From Gordonia sp. OPL2 (GTDB taxonomy: Bacteria > Actinomycetota > Actinomycetes > Mycobacteriales > Mycobacteriaceae): a DNA stretch of 56,501 bases. The stretch is from NCBI RefSeq assembly GCF_003797825.1, contig NZ_RKME01000031.1:1-56501 (forward strand), in the 5' to 3' direction. The first letter of the stretch is position 1. Every line of letters begins with the position of its first letter. A program made the translations under genes and the position numbers. A model generated the notes under the pieces. That model did no database searches. It was not told the origin of the DNA and saw only the letters and a list, made by a program, of their open reading frames with translations. Of the stretch, positions 7,329-15,633 are shown one piece after another.

Positions 7329-8159
7329 ATGGTGAATCCCTCGTGGATTGAATTGGTCGGCCGAAATTATGCGGCGCAGATGCTGTATTTGTCGGGCCAG
7401 TTGACGGTCAGCGTTGACGGTCATGTCGAGCACTACCGTTTTTGGCATGGTCCCGCCGATCAGTGGCGAATCGACAGCGATGGCGACGCCGTGTATGTCA
7501 GCGCGGCCGGCGAAGCTCCGGTCGTCCGGGTCGACGGGCGGATGCAGCGCAGCCAGGGGCGTGTGCGCGTGGGGCGGGCTGCGGTCAGTCCGCTCGAGCT
7601 GTTCGGCCCGGACACGCTGCTCAACCGTGTGATGCGCACCCTGCAGATCCGGCGTGAGCCCACGCCAGTCGATGCCGGCGGCCGGCGGTCGTGGTCGACG
7701 CTGCTCGGCTTCGGTGACAGCCGCGAAGAGACGGCCGTCGATATCGACGACGCCACCGGCGTGCTCGTCGGTTTGCGCAGCGCCACACTGGCTCTGTCGG
7801 TGTCTGAGCTGGTCGAACATGACACGGTGCCGGCCAATCGTTTCGTGTGGGACGGCGAGGTGGCGCCTGCTCCTCGGACCGATCGCTCCGACGCCGGCCA
7901 CGCCGATCGCCAACGGCGTCACCGCGAGACCGTGGCCGCGACGGTCGCCGCGCTGGATCGTCCCCATGAGGTACTCGATGTGTTACTCGGGGCCCCAGAC
8001 CCTCAGCAGGCGCGCACAGCATTGTGCGCGCTGCTCGAGATCAGTGAGATCGGCGCTGACGCCGTCGAGGCCATGGCGCTGCGCTACTTCATTCCCGAGT
8101 TCGCCGGCAAGCTGCGCGGGCAACTTGGCGACCCTGGCCCCGGCGGCGCCGGCACCTGA
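7329..8159 (+). CDS. Hypothetical protein with GyrA-like tail, 276 aa
   Basis: The N-terminal two thirds read as a beta-sheet-rich domain (VSVDGHVEHYRFWHGPADQWRI...VSAAGEAPVVRVDGRM), perhaps a lipocalin- or LolA-like fold, though that is a guess. The last ~60 residues (LDRPHEVLDVLLGAPDPQQ then ARTALCALLEISEIGADAV and MALRYF) closely follow the DNA gyrase A coiled-coil/dimer pattern, in which a helix is followed by an AR..L....SE.QA.AIL.M.L motif. The catalytic part of gyrase is absent. I infer that the motif is used for dimerisation. No clear ribosome-binding site precedes ATG 7329. Confidence 0.75.
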   Translation: MVNPSWIELVGRNYAAQMLYLSGQLTVSVDGHVEHYRFWHGPADQWRIDSDGDAVYVSAAGEAPVVRVDGRMQRSQGRVRVGRAAVSPLELFGPDTLLNRVMRTLQIRREPTPVDAGGRRSWSTLLGFGDSREETAVDIDDATGVLVGLRSATLALSVSELVEHDTVPANRFVWDGEVAPAPRTDRSDAGHADRQRRHRETVAATVAALDRPHEVLDVLLGAPDPQQARTALCALLEISEIGADAVEAMALRYFIPEFAGKLRGQLGDPGPGGAGT

Positions 8160-8353
8160 CGGAGCGGGCCGCGTTGTGCCTCCGGTCGATGTTGTCGATG
8201 AGTTCCAACATGTGTTGCACTGCTTACATTTTCAAGTATCCGTCTACGTGTGTCCGATTCTGCGAATCGGCACACACGTCTGCCCTCGGGTCGTAATCTC
8301 GTAGCCCTCATGCCCGATATAGGTAAATCGGGGTACAGGCTAGGAGAGCCACG

Positions 8354-8539
8354 ATGAAAGACGCGCAACTACGTACTTTCTCCACGAGGCTGCCCCGAGA
8401 GTTGATTCACGAGGTGAAGGTGCGCTCAGCGCTGGACGACCTCACCGTGCAAGAGATCACCGATCAGGCTCTGCGCCTATGGCTGCGAGCACGGCTGGCC
8501 GCCCACGAGCCTCCTCACCAGCTCGGCGCCACCTCCTAG
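8354..8539 (+). CDS. Ribbon-helix-helix DNA-binding protein, 61 aa
   Basis: This small protein has the ribbon-helix-helix layout: a beta strand (LRTFSTRLP), a first helix (ELIHEVKVRSALDD), a turn (LTV), and a second helix (QEITDQALRLWLRARL). Such proteins bind operator or centromere DNA as dimers and act as copy-control, antitoxin or partition regulators. The start has an AGGAG site seven bases upstream of ATG. No toxin or ParA is adjacent, and the following 260 bp hold direct and inverted repeats (8635-8681) that could be its binding sites. Confidence 0.85.
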   Translation: MKDAQLRTFSTRLPRELIHEVKVRSALDDLTVQEITDQALRLWLRARLAAHEPPHQLGATS

Positions 8540-8634
8540 ACGACGTTCGGCCGCGCTGACCGCGCGCCTCTGGCTCTCACCTTCAATCCCCCCGTCGCGG
8601 ACGCATGTACCCGGCATCGGTCTGCCACGTCAGA

Positions 8635-8720
8635 TTTCTAACATGTTGACTTTCTAACATGCTGACATTCTTTCAAAGAATCATTGTTGCATGCTGTTTT
8701 GCAATATTTAAAACAATGTC
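8635..8720. promoter_or_regulatory. AT-rich region with tandem 16-bp repeats and palindrome
   Basis: Two adjacent 16-bp copies, TTTCTAACATGTTGAC (8635-8650) and TTTCTAACATGCTGAC (8651-8666), differ by one base. They are followed by the perfect palindrome ATTCTTT-C-AAAGAAT (8667-8681) and an AT-rich stretch to about 8720 with TGTTTT/AAAACA arms. It stands out from the GC-rich surroundings, and lies between the RHH gene and the secreted-protein gene. It is a candidate operator, partition site or origin. Confidence 0.6.
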
Positions 8721-8802
8721 AATCGAACCGCGAATTGGTGATTGTTTCTTTACGCTCCGAATACCAGATAGGTAGTAATTCATGGGATTGGAGTAATGCA
8801 TC

Positions 8803-9501
8803 ATGCGCGCACTTACCAAGGGCCTGTTGGGGATCGTGGCAGCGGCGGCGATCGCCCCGTTGAGTCTGGGGTCTGCGTCGGCGGCCACCAGCACCGGGTG
8901 GATCGGCGCCACCCCGCCCAATGCCAGTGGGCAGACCTTCCTGACCACCTCCACAATCAACAACTCGCCGTTGTCGGCATCGACACGGATGTACACCCCG
9001 TTCGGCAACGCCGTGCCCAGCGGCCAGATGGGGGTACGCGCACGACTGTTCAAATCTGGTGCGCTGTGCCAGATCACCGCCTACAACTTCAACTCATCAC
9101 CTGCCTCGCAGCTGAGCAACGCCACTGCCGGCGACTGCGGCGACGGCTACTACAACAGCCACGGATTCGTGCGCTACTGGAACGGCAGTGACTACTCCGA
9201 GTTCCTGACCTTCCCGTCTGATCCCCTGATCTACCCGGCGACCTCGTCAGCTCGAAGCACCAATGAGCAAGGCGAGTCGAAGGGTTCGGCCGAGAACATC
9301 AAACGCGAGGAAGACCTGCCGGATCTGATCGAAGCGATCGGCGTCAACGGCAAGACCGGGTTCGTCAAGAAGAACGACCTGCTCGCCGACATCCCCGCCA
9401 CACCCGAACAAGCCGCGGCCGCAGCCGACCCGGCACCGCGCACGATCACCGTCTACGCCGCCGACGGTGTCACCGCGGTGGACACCTTCCGCATCCAGTA
9501 G
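8803..9501 (+). CDS. Secreted protein, 232 aa
   Basis: A clear Sec signal peptide is present: MRALTKGLLG, a hydrophobic Ala/Leu core, then GSASA-ATS as a likely cleavage site after residue 27. The mature part has three Cys (LCQI, GDCGDG region), Asn/Ser/Tyr-rich beta segments and a Lys/Glu-rich region around 155-190. No catalytic motif is recognised. It is followed 10 bp later by another secreted protein, and the two probably share a transcript from the AT-rich region upstream. Confidence 0.82.
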   Translation: MRALTKGLLGIVAAAAIAPLSLGSASAATSTGWIGATPPNASGQTFLTTSTINNSPLSASTRMYTPFGNAVPSGQMGVRARLFKSGALCQITAYNFNSSPASQLSNATAGDCGDGYYNSHGFVRYWNGSDYSEFLTFPSDPLIYPATSSARSTNEQGESKGSAENIKREEDLPDLIEAIGVNGKTGFVKKNDLLADIPATPEQAAAAADPAPRTITVYAADGVTAVDTFRIQ

Positions 9502-9511
9502 CGCCGTCGTC

Positions 9512-10147
9512 ATGATCGCCACCAAATCCGCCTCACGGACCCTGTGGGGGCTGACTGCGGCACTGTGTTTGGCGCTGTCGCTCACCGCCAGCGCCGGCCG
9601 CGCCGAGGCAGTCACCACCTACTGCTACGGCGACGACTCGATGTGCTGGAGCATCGGTGCCAGCGGCACCGAAGCCGTCTTCGAAGGCGAAGTCGACATC
9701 ACACGCGGCCCCTTCCCCGGCCTCTACTTCGACACCGCCAAGATGATGGTGAAGTGGAAGGTCGACAGCTTCGGCGACGAAGTGCGGGTCGACACCGCGT
9801 TCATCGAACTCACCCTCAACGAGACCTACAACCGGCGGGCGTTCTTCTCCCACCAGATCCGGGAATGGGTCAACAACCAGAACGTGTCCTATGACCAGCA
9901 GACCGTGTACAACGAGCCCGGCGACAAACACTACGCCGCCGACTACGGAGAGATGCACTCCGAACTCGGTAACCCCGTGCGCCAATACGCCGAGATGGAC
10001 TTCAATCTCGACCTAGCCACCCCCGGACTGAACACCTGGCACTTCCGGGTGCGCAGCCCCGTGCTCGAAAACATCGGCCACCCCTACCAATTCAACGACG
10101 CCGAGGACCTGCCCATCGAACCGGTCACCTACGGCTGGATCTTCTAG
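9512..10147 (+). CDS. Secreted protein, 211 aa
   Basis: Starts at ATG 9512, 10 bp after the previous stop. An N-terminal signal peptide (SASRTLWGLTAALCLALSLTASAGRAEA) is followed by a mature domain with two near Cys (TYCYGDDSMCW) and acidic beta-strand segments (EVDITRGPFPGLYF, DEVRVDTAFIELTLN). It probably forms an envelope-exposed or secreted partner of the preceding protein. Family unknown. Confidence 0.8.
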   Translation: MIATKSASRTLWGLTAALCLALSLTASAGRAEAVTTYCYGDDSMCWSIGASGTEAVFEGEVDITRGPFPGLYFDTAKMMVKWKVDSFGDEVRVDTAFIELTLNETYNRRAFFSHQIREWVNNQNVSYDQQTVYNEPGDKHYAADYGEMHSELGNPVRQYAEMDFNLDLATPGLNTWHFRVRSPVLENIGHPYQFNDAEDLPIEPVTYGWIF

Positions 10148-10171
10148 GACAGAAGGGACGACACCCGGGCA

Positions 10172-10209
10172 CGAGCCCGTGCGGCCAGACACCCGGCCGC
10201 ACGGGCTCG
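10172..10209. terminator. Bidirectional terminator
   Basis: There is a perfect 15-bp stem (10172-10186 with 10195-10209, CGAGCCCGTGCGGCC and complement) with an 8-base loop, placed between the convergent stops at 10147 (+) and 10260 (-). Confidence 0.85.
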
Positions 10210-10259
10210 CACCGTGCGTGGAGGCTGCGCGCGTGGACGCTATGTGAGCAGCGCGTCGG

Positions 10260-11090
10260 TCACCGGTAGTCACCCAAGCGGGGCAGTACCTCGGTGAGGC
10301 GGTCGAAGATGGTCGGCCAGCCAGCGGCGAGGCGGGTGATGTGGCCGTTGTCCAGGCGGGCGGGGTCGATCATGGCGTCCACCCGGGCGGCGTGGACATC
10401 GGCACCGAGCCGATCGAGCTTGGCGTAGACCGGGTTTGCGGGGATCTTCCGTGCGGCGAGGTATTCCCACACCTGCTCGGTGCGCCAGTTCCAGATCGGT
10501 CCGAAGCTGGTGGTTCCGTCGGCGCGATCGATCTCGCCGTTGCCGCGTATCACGACGCAGCCACGCCGGCGGGTCCGGTAGAGGTGCATCCGGCCGGACG
10601 ATTCCAGCGCTCGTACGCCCCACAGGTTCGCCGGGCCGAACCGGGCATGCGCACGGGCGGCCGGGTCGGTGATCATGGCGCGACGCACATCCAGGCGGAC
10701 CTGGCGAGTGGGAGCGGCCGGATCGAAATCGCCGGCCGCGATCAGCAGAGTGAGCAGGTCGGGTTCAGTGGGCACCACATGCAGATTCAGGTTCCACGCC
10801 CGGGTGAGTTCGGCGATATAGGTGCGGGTTTCGGGAAAGTCCAGCCCACAGTCGTAGAACACCACCGGCACATCGGGGTCGACGCGGCGGGCCAGATCGA
10901 GCACGACGGTGCTGTCCTTGCCACCGGACCAGGCCACCCACATCCCGCGGTGGCGGTCGCGGTAGTCGGCGATGCGCTCGAGGAGATGGGCGGGGGCGCT
11001 GCGCCGGCCACGGACCGCACGCACCCTGTGCAGGTCCAGGCCGGGGTCATCCTCGCCCGGACTCATCGGGTCATCGGCCGCGGCGATCAC
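10260..11090 (-). CDS. CysH-like PP-loop protein (PAPS reductase family)
   Basis: The protein (276 aa) carries the PP-loop SGGKDS at residues about 55-60, followed by an aliphatic helix (TVVLDLARR) and FYDCGLDFPETRTYI, the layout of the PAPS reductase/adenylyl-sulfate family. Real sulfate assimilation enzymes end with a catalytic Cys-containing tail, which I do not see. Stand-alone CysH-like proteins of this kind are a known partner gene of type IV-B CRISPR-Cas loci on actinobacterial plasmids, and a csf operon lies 5.3 kb away. The start is taken as GTG 11090, in a GTGA overlap with the previous stop. It is the last gene of a four-gene operon behind operator copy 5. Confidence 0.85.
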   Translation of the reverse strand: MIAAADDPMSPGEDDPGLDLHRVRAVRGRRSAPAHLLERIADYRDRHRGMWVAWSGGKDSTVVLDLARRVDPDVPVVFYDCGLDFPETRTYIAELTRAWNLNLHVVPTEPDLLTLLIAAGDFDPAAPTRQVRLDVRRAMITDPAARAHARFGPANLWGVRALESSGRMHLYRTRRRGCVVIRGNGEIDRADGTTSFGPIWNWRTEQVWEYLAARKIPANPVYAKLDRLGADVHAARVDAMIDPARLDNGHITRLAAGWPTIFDRLTEVLPRLGDYR

Positions 11091-11302
11091 CACCCACGCG
11101 GACGCCGCGTGCTGCTCGCCGGCGCTTCGGGCGTCTCGTCTGTGGCTGAGGAGTCACCGGGCTCAACCGAGCGGAAGGTGGTGATGCCGAACCGGATGTC
11201 GTCGTGCACGCGGATCGGGTCGACCCACCGACCCCGACCGCCGGGGTTCTTCCTCTTCGGCGGGATGGGTGGCAGGTCTTTCGGGCGTCGGGTGGCAGAC
11301 AT
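11087..11302 (-). CDS. Small basic protein, 71 aa
   Basis: A short Pro/Arg-rich protein (PKDLPPIPPKRKNPGGRGRW) with an acidic C-terminal part. The ATG at 11302 has AAGGAG upstream. Its stop overlaps the CysH-like start, and it begins three bases after the previous stop. It could be a partner of the CysH-like protein. No family recognised. Confidence 0.7.
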   Translation of the reverse strand: MSATRRPKDLPPIPPKRKNPGGRGRWVDPIRVHDDIRFGITTFRSVEPGDSSATDETPEAPASSTRRPRGW

Positions 11303-11305
11303 CGG

Positions 11306-12307
11306 TTAGGGCTCCTTGCTGTCTCGGGCCGCGGCACGCGCGGCGGCTTCGGCTCTGCGGTCACGAAACACCCGCCGGCCGGTGACCGGCGGCTGATAGG
11401 CGGGATCGCGCGGTTCCTCGCGCAGCTGCACCACCAGGGTCGAGTCGTGCCCGCCCGGGCGGGCGTAGTCGGCGTGCTCGTCGATACCGGCCACCCGCAG
11501 GCCCAGCCCGCGCGGCAGCAGGTGGCTGGTGTCGTTGACGCTGTCCGAGCGGCCCAGATACATGCCGCGGGAGGTCTCGATCTCCAAGATCACCGACGAG
11601 GCGGTCGATTCCTGCGCGCGCCGTCGGGCGGCCACCGCGGCGGCCTCGTGCAGGGTGTGAGTGGCCATCGTGTACTGGTCGAACGAGATCCGGGCGCCCG
11701 GTTGCAGGGTTTCGGGTACCTCGCGGCGCCGGTCGACGGGGGTGTCGGTGGGCAGCTCGACGACCGCATAGACGACATGTCCACGCCCGCTGTCTCGTTC
11801 ATAGGATTGGATGAGTCGGTCGATGCGTTGCACCGATCGGCGATCACGGGCATCGAGGTGCTGGGCGTTGCCGGTGGCCTGGCGAAGCGTAGCGTTCATG
11901 TGCCGCCAGCGATCCGGGTCACCGGTCGCCCACTGCAACTCGGCGACCTGTGTTCGTGCCGCACGTTCGAGCGCCCGGCGTTTGGCCGCTGAGCGGTCTT
12001 TGCGTTGCCGCGACGACAGATCGGCACGAAACTCGCCGCGATTGGGCAGCTGGCGTCGTTTGCGTTCGTCCTCGACCTCGGAGGTGTCGCGGGGAAACGC
12101 GCGGTCACGATCACGGGCGGCGCGGTTGCGGTCGGCATCGTCTTCGAGGATGCGGTCAGCCAGCTCGGCATCAATACGCGATTGTTCGAGACTGTCGTAG
12201 AACTTCTCCGCGACCAGCCCGGCGGTCTTGATCGCGGCATCATCGACCGGCCCGGCCTCGAGGTCGATGACCCCGTGCCCGGTGTAAGCCGTCCGCGTGG
12301 AACTCAC
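11306..12307 (-). CDS. ADP-ribosyltransferase-fold-like protein, 333 aa
   Basis: The N-terminal ~150 residues are charged and helical (EDDADRNRAARDRDRAF). The C-terminal ~200 residues follow the order of ART-type toxins and phage transferases: a VVYAVVEL strand, G-ARISFDQYTMAT in the place of the S-T-S segment, VILEIETSRGMYLG, and a final LLPRGLGLRV strand. In active members an E-x-E pair precedes LLPRG; here the residues are NDTSH, so the catalytic glutamates appear to be lost. It may be a binding or inactive homologue. GTG 12307 begins five bases after the previous stop. It is the second gene of the CysH operon. Confidence 0.6.
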   Translation of the reverse strand: MSSTRTAYTGHGVIDLEAGPVDDAAIKTAGLVAEKFYDSLEQSRIDAELADRILEDDADRNRAARDRDRAFPRDTSEVEDERKRRQLPNRGEFRADLSSRQRKDRSAAKRRALERAARTQVAELQWATGDPDRWRHMNATLRQATGNAQHLDARDRRSVQRIDRLIQSYERDSGRGHVVYAVVELPTDTPVDRRREVPETLQPGARISFDQYTMATHTLHEAAAVAARRRAQESTASSVILEIETSRGMYLGRSDSVNDTSHLLPRGLGLRVAGIDEHADYARPGGHDSTLVVQLREEPRDPAYQPPVTGRRVFRDRRAEAAARAAARDSKEP

Positions 12308-12311
12308 GTGT

Positions 12312-13058
12312 TCAGCGTGGCAGAAACACCAGACGCGCACCGTCAATACCGGCGGCCGCGCGTGCCGCACACACCTGATGGGTCGCCAACGGCAGCTGGG
12401 CACGCGCCGGCCACCGCGAGTCCATCTGCTCATCGGTGCCACACACCCACACCACCGGATCATCAGGATCGATCAAGGCGGCGAGTTCATCGACGTGCGC
12501 GCGGGCCGCCTCAGCGATCTCGGCGATCTCGGCCAGCACCCGGTCAGCGGCGGGACGCTCACCGAACATCCAGTACTGCAGGCCGCGGCGGCGCACATCG
12601 AACCAGCGCTGCATCTGGCCCAACCCGATACCCCAGGCGGCGGTCACGCATAGCAACCATGCCTGTCGTTCGGTGCCGTCGACGTCACGGCGCACCACCT
12701 GCGCCTGGGGGACGGCCATTGCCGCTCGCCCGGCACACACCCGGTGCACGCTCTCCAGCCGGATACGGCCGTCGGTCTGGGCGGCCACGACGTCGTCGCC
12801 GGCGAACGTGGTGATCGTCCCGGTCGCGGCCGCCTGCTCGATCAACCGGACCGTCTCCGTCGCAGCCGTGGCCGTGAAGTCGCCCAACAGGTTCGCGACA
12901 TTCTCCGGGATGGGCGCCCGGCCCGATTCCCAGCCGGCCACACTGCCCGCCGGCGCACCGGCAAGCTGCTCGAGTTCACCCTCACGCATACCCGCCGCCA
13001 AACGCGCACAGCGCACCCCAGCGGCATCAAGATTCGTCATCATCATCGGCGCCACCAT
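12312..13058 (-). CDS. XRE-type helix-turn-helix protein, 248 aa
   Basis: Residues about 12-60 match a lambda-repressor-like helix-turn-helix (GMREGELEQLAG, then APAGSVAGWESGRAPIPENVANLLGDF). A ~190-residue domain follows (WLLCVTAAWGIGLGQMQRWFDVRRRG) that I do not recognise and that may be a ligand or interaction domain. The ATG at 13058 follows GGAAGGGA. It is the first gene of the operon ending in the CysH-like gene, with operator copy 5 lying 28 bp upstream. It could itself be the repressor that reads the operator, but this is inference. Confidence 0.8.
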   Translation of the reverse strand: MVAPMMMTNLDAAGVRCARLAAGMREGELEQLAGAPAGSVAGWESGRAPIPENVANLLGDFTATAATETVRLIEQAAATGTITTFAGDDVVAAQTDGRIRLESVHRVCAGRAAMAVPQAQVVRRDVDGTERQAWLLCVTAAWGIGLGQMQRWFDVRRRGLQYWMFGERPAADRVLAEIAEIAEAARAHVDELAALIDPDDPVVWVCGTDEQMDSRWPARAQLPLATHQVCAARAAAGIDGARLVFLPR

Positions 13059-13086
13059 GAGCGCGTCCCTTCCGTTGTGCTGGGCT

Positions 13087-13102
13087 CAGACCCTGGTGTC
13101 TC
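13087..13102 (-). promoter_or_regulatory. Operator-like inverted repeat, copy 5
   Basis: cAGAC-CCTGGT-GTCTc, 28 bp upstream of the XRE/ART-like/CysH operon. The rest of the 120-bp cassette is not present here, so only the core element is shared. Confidence 0.6.
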
Positions 13103-13161
13103 ACCCATCAGCGCTCCCAGTCTACCCTCTCAATTTCACGGTGGGTCGTGTTGCGCAGACC

Positions 13162-13398
13162 TCATGTGGGGTTGGCACGTTCGTAGTCAGGTTCCCCATC
13201 GGGTCGCGGCGGCATTTCCACTCCCGCCCGGCGGTCGCGCAGCCGCACGAGTTCACTCAGCAGATGCATCGCCTGCATGGGCAGATAGATGGTGACATCC
13301 TCCCGCGCGCTCAACGTGTAGACCGGGTGCTCGGATGCGCTGTCAGACACGCGGCGGCGCTCGAGGAAACCGTGGTGAGCCCACGGACGTCCGTCCAT
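13162..13398 (-). CDS. Possible small hypothetical protein, 78 aa
   Basis: This ORF lies in the gap between two confident genes. The C-terminal 62 residues (SEHPVYTLSAREDVTIYLP then MQAMHLLSELVRLRDRR) look protein-like. The start is unclear: ATG at 13398 or GTG at 13350, neither with a good ribosome-binding site. A perfect 12-bp palindrome (13383-13394, ACGGACGTCCGT) overlaps the ATG choice. Confidence 0.45.
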   Translation of the reverse strand: MDGRPWAHHGFLERRRVSDSASEHPVYTLSAREDVTIYLPMQAMHLLSELVRLRDRRAGVEMPPRPDGEPDYERANPT

Positions 13399-13591
13399 GA
13401 GCTTAGGTCGAAGTCCTCGCGGTCGGTCAACAGGCCACAATGAGCACCCCGGTTCAGGCAGGATGGCTCCCATCGCACTCGCTTACAGTCATATCACCCT
13501 TGCGCAGAGGTCCGAGTGTCGATGCGGGAGAACGTCATCGATGTCGCCTAAATTACATGACTAACCCACACTCATCCATCTAAGGATCGCC

Positions 13592-15499
13592 ATGCATCTC
13601 GCTAGGTTCCGCGTTCGAAAGTATCGGAACATTGTTGACAGCGGCATCATTAACGTCGAGTCAGGGGTGACCTGCTTGGTGGGTATGAACGAGGCCGGTA
13701 AGACTGCCGTGCTATCGGCGTTACACCGTCTCAAGCCAGTTGATGGCGCGACTTTCAGCACTCAGCACGACTACCCACGGTGGCTTCTGACTAAGGACCG
13801 CAAAGCAGGACTGATTGCGGATACTCGGCCAATCGAGGCTGTCTTTACATTGTCGAAAGACGAGATGACCCAGGTCGCCGACCACTTTGGCGAAGGCGTG
13901 CTGACCAAGAGCGAGTTAACAATCTACCGTCTCTATGACGATGCGACAACGTGGTGGTCGACAGCATCGAACGAGAGTAAGGCTGTTGCAGCACTCTTGG
14001 ATCGCATAGATCCTGCCCCGCCAGTGAATGCGGAGTTGTTGGACGCCAGATCGTTTGAGGATCTTCGGGCGCGTTTGACCGCACTGGCTGAGCGATCGGC
14101 TGACGATCCGGCGGTCACGGCAACAATCGCGACCGTCTCTGAGGCGATCACCGCTTTGGTGGGGACCGACACGGTTAGCAAGGCAATCATCCACTTCCTC
14201 GGCGATCGCGTCCCGAAATTCTTCTACTTCGGCGAATACAGCGTCCTGGAAGGACGTATCGACCTACACCTTTTATCGCAAACTGCCACCGAACAGACCG
14301 CGTCATCTTCGGATCAGACCGCGCGTGCCTTGCTCACGCTTGCAGACACGACACCGGAGGCGCTCTCCAGCGAGGACTATGAAGATCGACGGGCGGAGCT
14401 GGAGGCCGTCAGTAACGACCTCACTGCGCAAGTCTTCGAGTATTGGAAGCAGAATCCGAGCCTGCGTGTCCGATTTGACCTTGATCGCGCGGCTAGCAAT
14501 GTCACGCAGGGTCAACCGCAGACTGCAGGAAACGTCCTGGATGTACGAGTCGAGGACACGCGGCACTATTTCACGAACAATTTCTCCCAGCGCTCGAGCG
14601 GGTTCCGCTGGTTCTTCTCGTTCCTTGCCGCTTTCACCGAGTTCGAAGCAAGAACTGACACCTTCGTGATCCTGCTCGACGAACCAGGTCTGACGCTCCA
14701 TGGACGGGCTCAAGCGGACTTCCTCCGATTCATCAACGAGCGTCTCGCTCCCGCCGGTCAGGTAATTTACACCACCCACTCGCCGTTCATGGTCGAGACC
14801 GGGCGGATCGAGCGCGTGCGCATTGTGGAGGACAAGGGGCCCAAGGACGGAGCGGTTGTTAGCCAGGAGGTGCTATCTGTTGACGCTGACAGCCTCTTTC
14901 CACTCCAAGCCGCGCTCGGCTACGACATCGCGCAACACCTGTTCATCGGTGATAGCAACCTTCTTGTCGAAGGCCCTAGTGACTTCGTGTTTCTCGACCT
15001 GATGAGCCGCAGACTCGCTGACGAGGGCCGCACGGCACTAGAACAACACTGGAGAATCCTGCCAGCGGGAAGCGCGTCCAATATTCCAGCGTTCGTCGCA
15101 CTTGTAGGACGGGGACTAGAGGTGACAGTTGTCGTCGACTCCGGAACTGAGGGGGCTGAACGCCTCTCGACCGCCATGGAAGCCGGGCGTCTCAGCAGCG
15201 AGAGGCTGATTCGCATTGGAGAAATCATCGATGCCCGGCATGCCGATATCGAGGACCTGTTCACAGTCGCGGATTATCTCTCACTCTACAACAAGGCTTT
15301 CAATCGACGCGTCAGAGAAACTGATCTACCACCTGGTGATCGGATCGTTTACCGTCTGCAGAAACTTCGGGACAAATTCGATCACTACAAACCTGCCGAA
15401 GTCCTGCTGCGTGATCCAAAACGGGTTTATGCCTTGAGCGAAAGAACGCTCACCAATTTTGAGGCGCTTATAACACGCATCAACGCCTCTCGTAAGTAA
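13592..15499 (+). CDS. OLD-family ATPase/TOPRIM nuclease, 635 aa
   Basis: The N-terminal ABC/SMC-type ATPase has a Walker A at residues 31-38 (GMNEAGKT), a Walker B at about 360-364 (LLDEP) and a downstream TTHS (394-397, H-loop). The C-terminal TOPRIM nuclease has VEGPSD (E460) and VVDSGTEG (D516). This is the domain order of OLD (overcoming lysogenization defect) nucleases, which cut DNA and protect against phages or plasmids. No UvrD-type helicase gene (as in the two-gene Gabija system) is adjacent, so it fits the stand-alone class. The ATG has AAGGA upstream. The gene looks lower in GC and uses more AT-ending codons than its neighbours, which suggests separate acquisition. Confidence 0.9.
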   Translation: MHLARFRVRKYRNIVDSGIINVESGVTCLVGMNEAGKTAVLSALHRLKPVDGATFSTQHDYPRWLLTKDRKAGLIADTRPIEAVFTLSKDEMTQVADHFGEGVLTKSELTIYRLYDDATTWWSTASNESKAVAALLDRIDPAPPVNAELLDARSFEDLRARLTALAERSADDPAVTATIATVSEAITALVGTDTVSKAIIHFLGDRVPKFFYFGEYSVLEGRIDLHLLSQTATEQTASSSDQTARALLTLADTTPEALSSEDYEDRRAELEAVSNDLTAQVFEYWKQNPSLRVRFDLDRAASNVTQGQPQTAGNVLDVRVEDTRHYFTNNFSQRSSGFRWFFSFLAAFTEFEARTDTFVILLDEPGLTLHGRAQADFLRFINERLAPAGQVIYTTHSPFMVETGRIERVRIVEDKGPKDGAVVSQEVLSVDADSLFPLQAALGYDIAQHLFIGDSNLLVEGPSDFVFLDLMSRRLADEGRTALEQHWRILPAGSASNIPAFVALVGRGLEVTVVVDSGTEGAERLSTAMEAGRLSSERLIRIGEIIDARHADIEDLFTVADYLSLYNKAFNRRVRETDLPPGDRIVYRLQKLRDKFDHYKPAEVLLRDPKRVYALSERTLTNFEALITRINASRK

Positions 15500-15633
15500 C
15501 CGATGCCCCTGGCCTGTGATCCGCAACGCGGGTGAGAACCAGGGCACCGAGAAGTTCAGTGAGCAAGGTGCGCAGCACTTACGCTGCCGGGACCACACCA
15601 CTGTCTCGTCGCCACTCTCCTGGCGACTGCATG

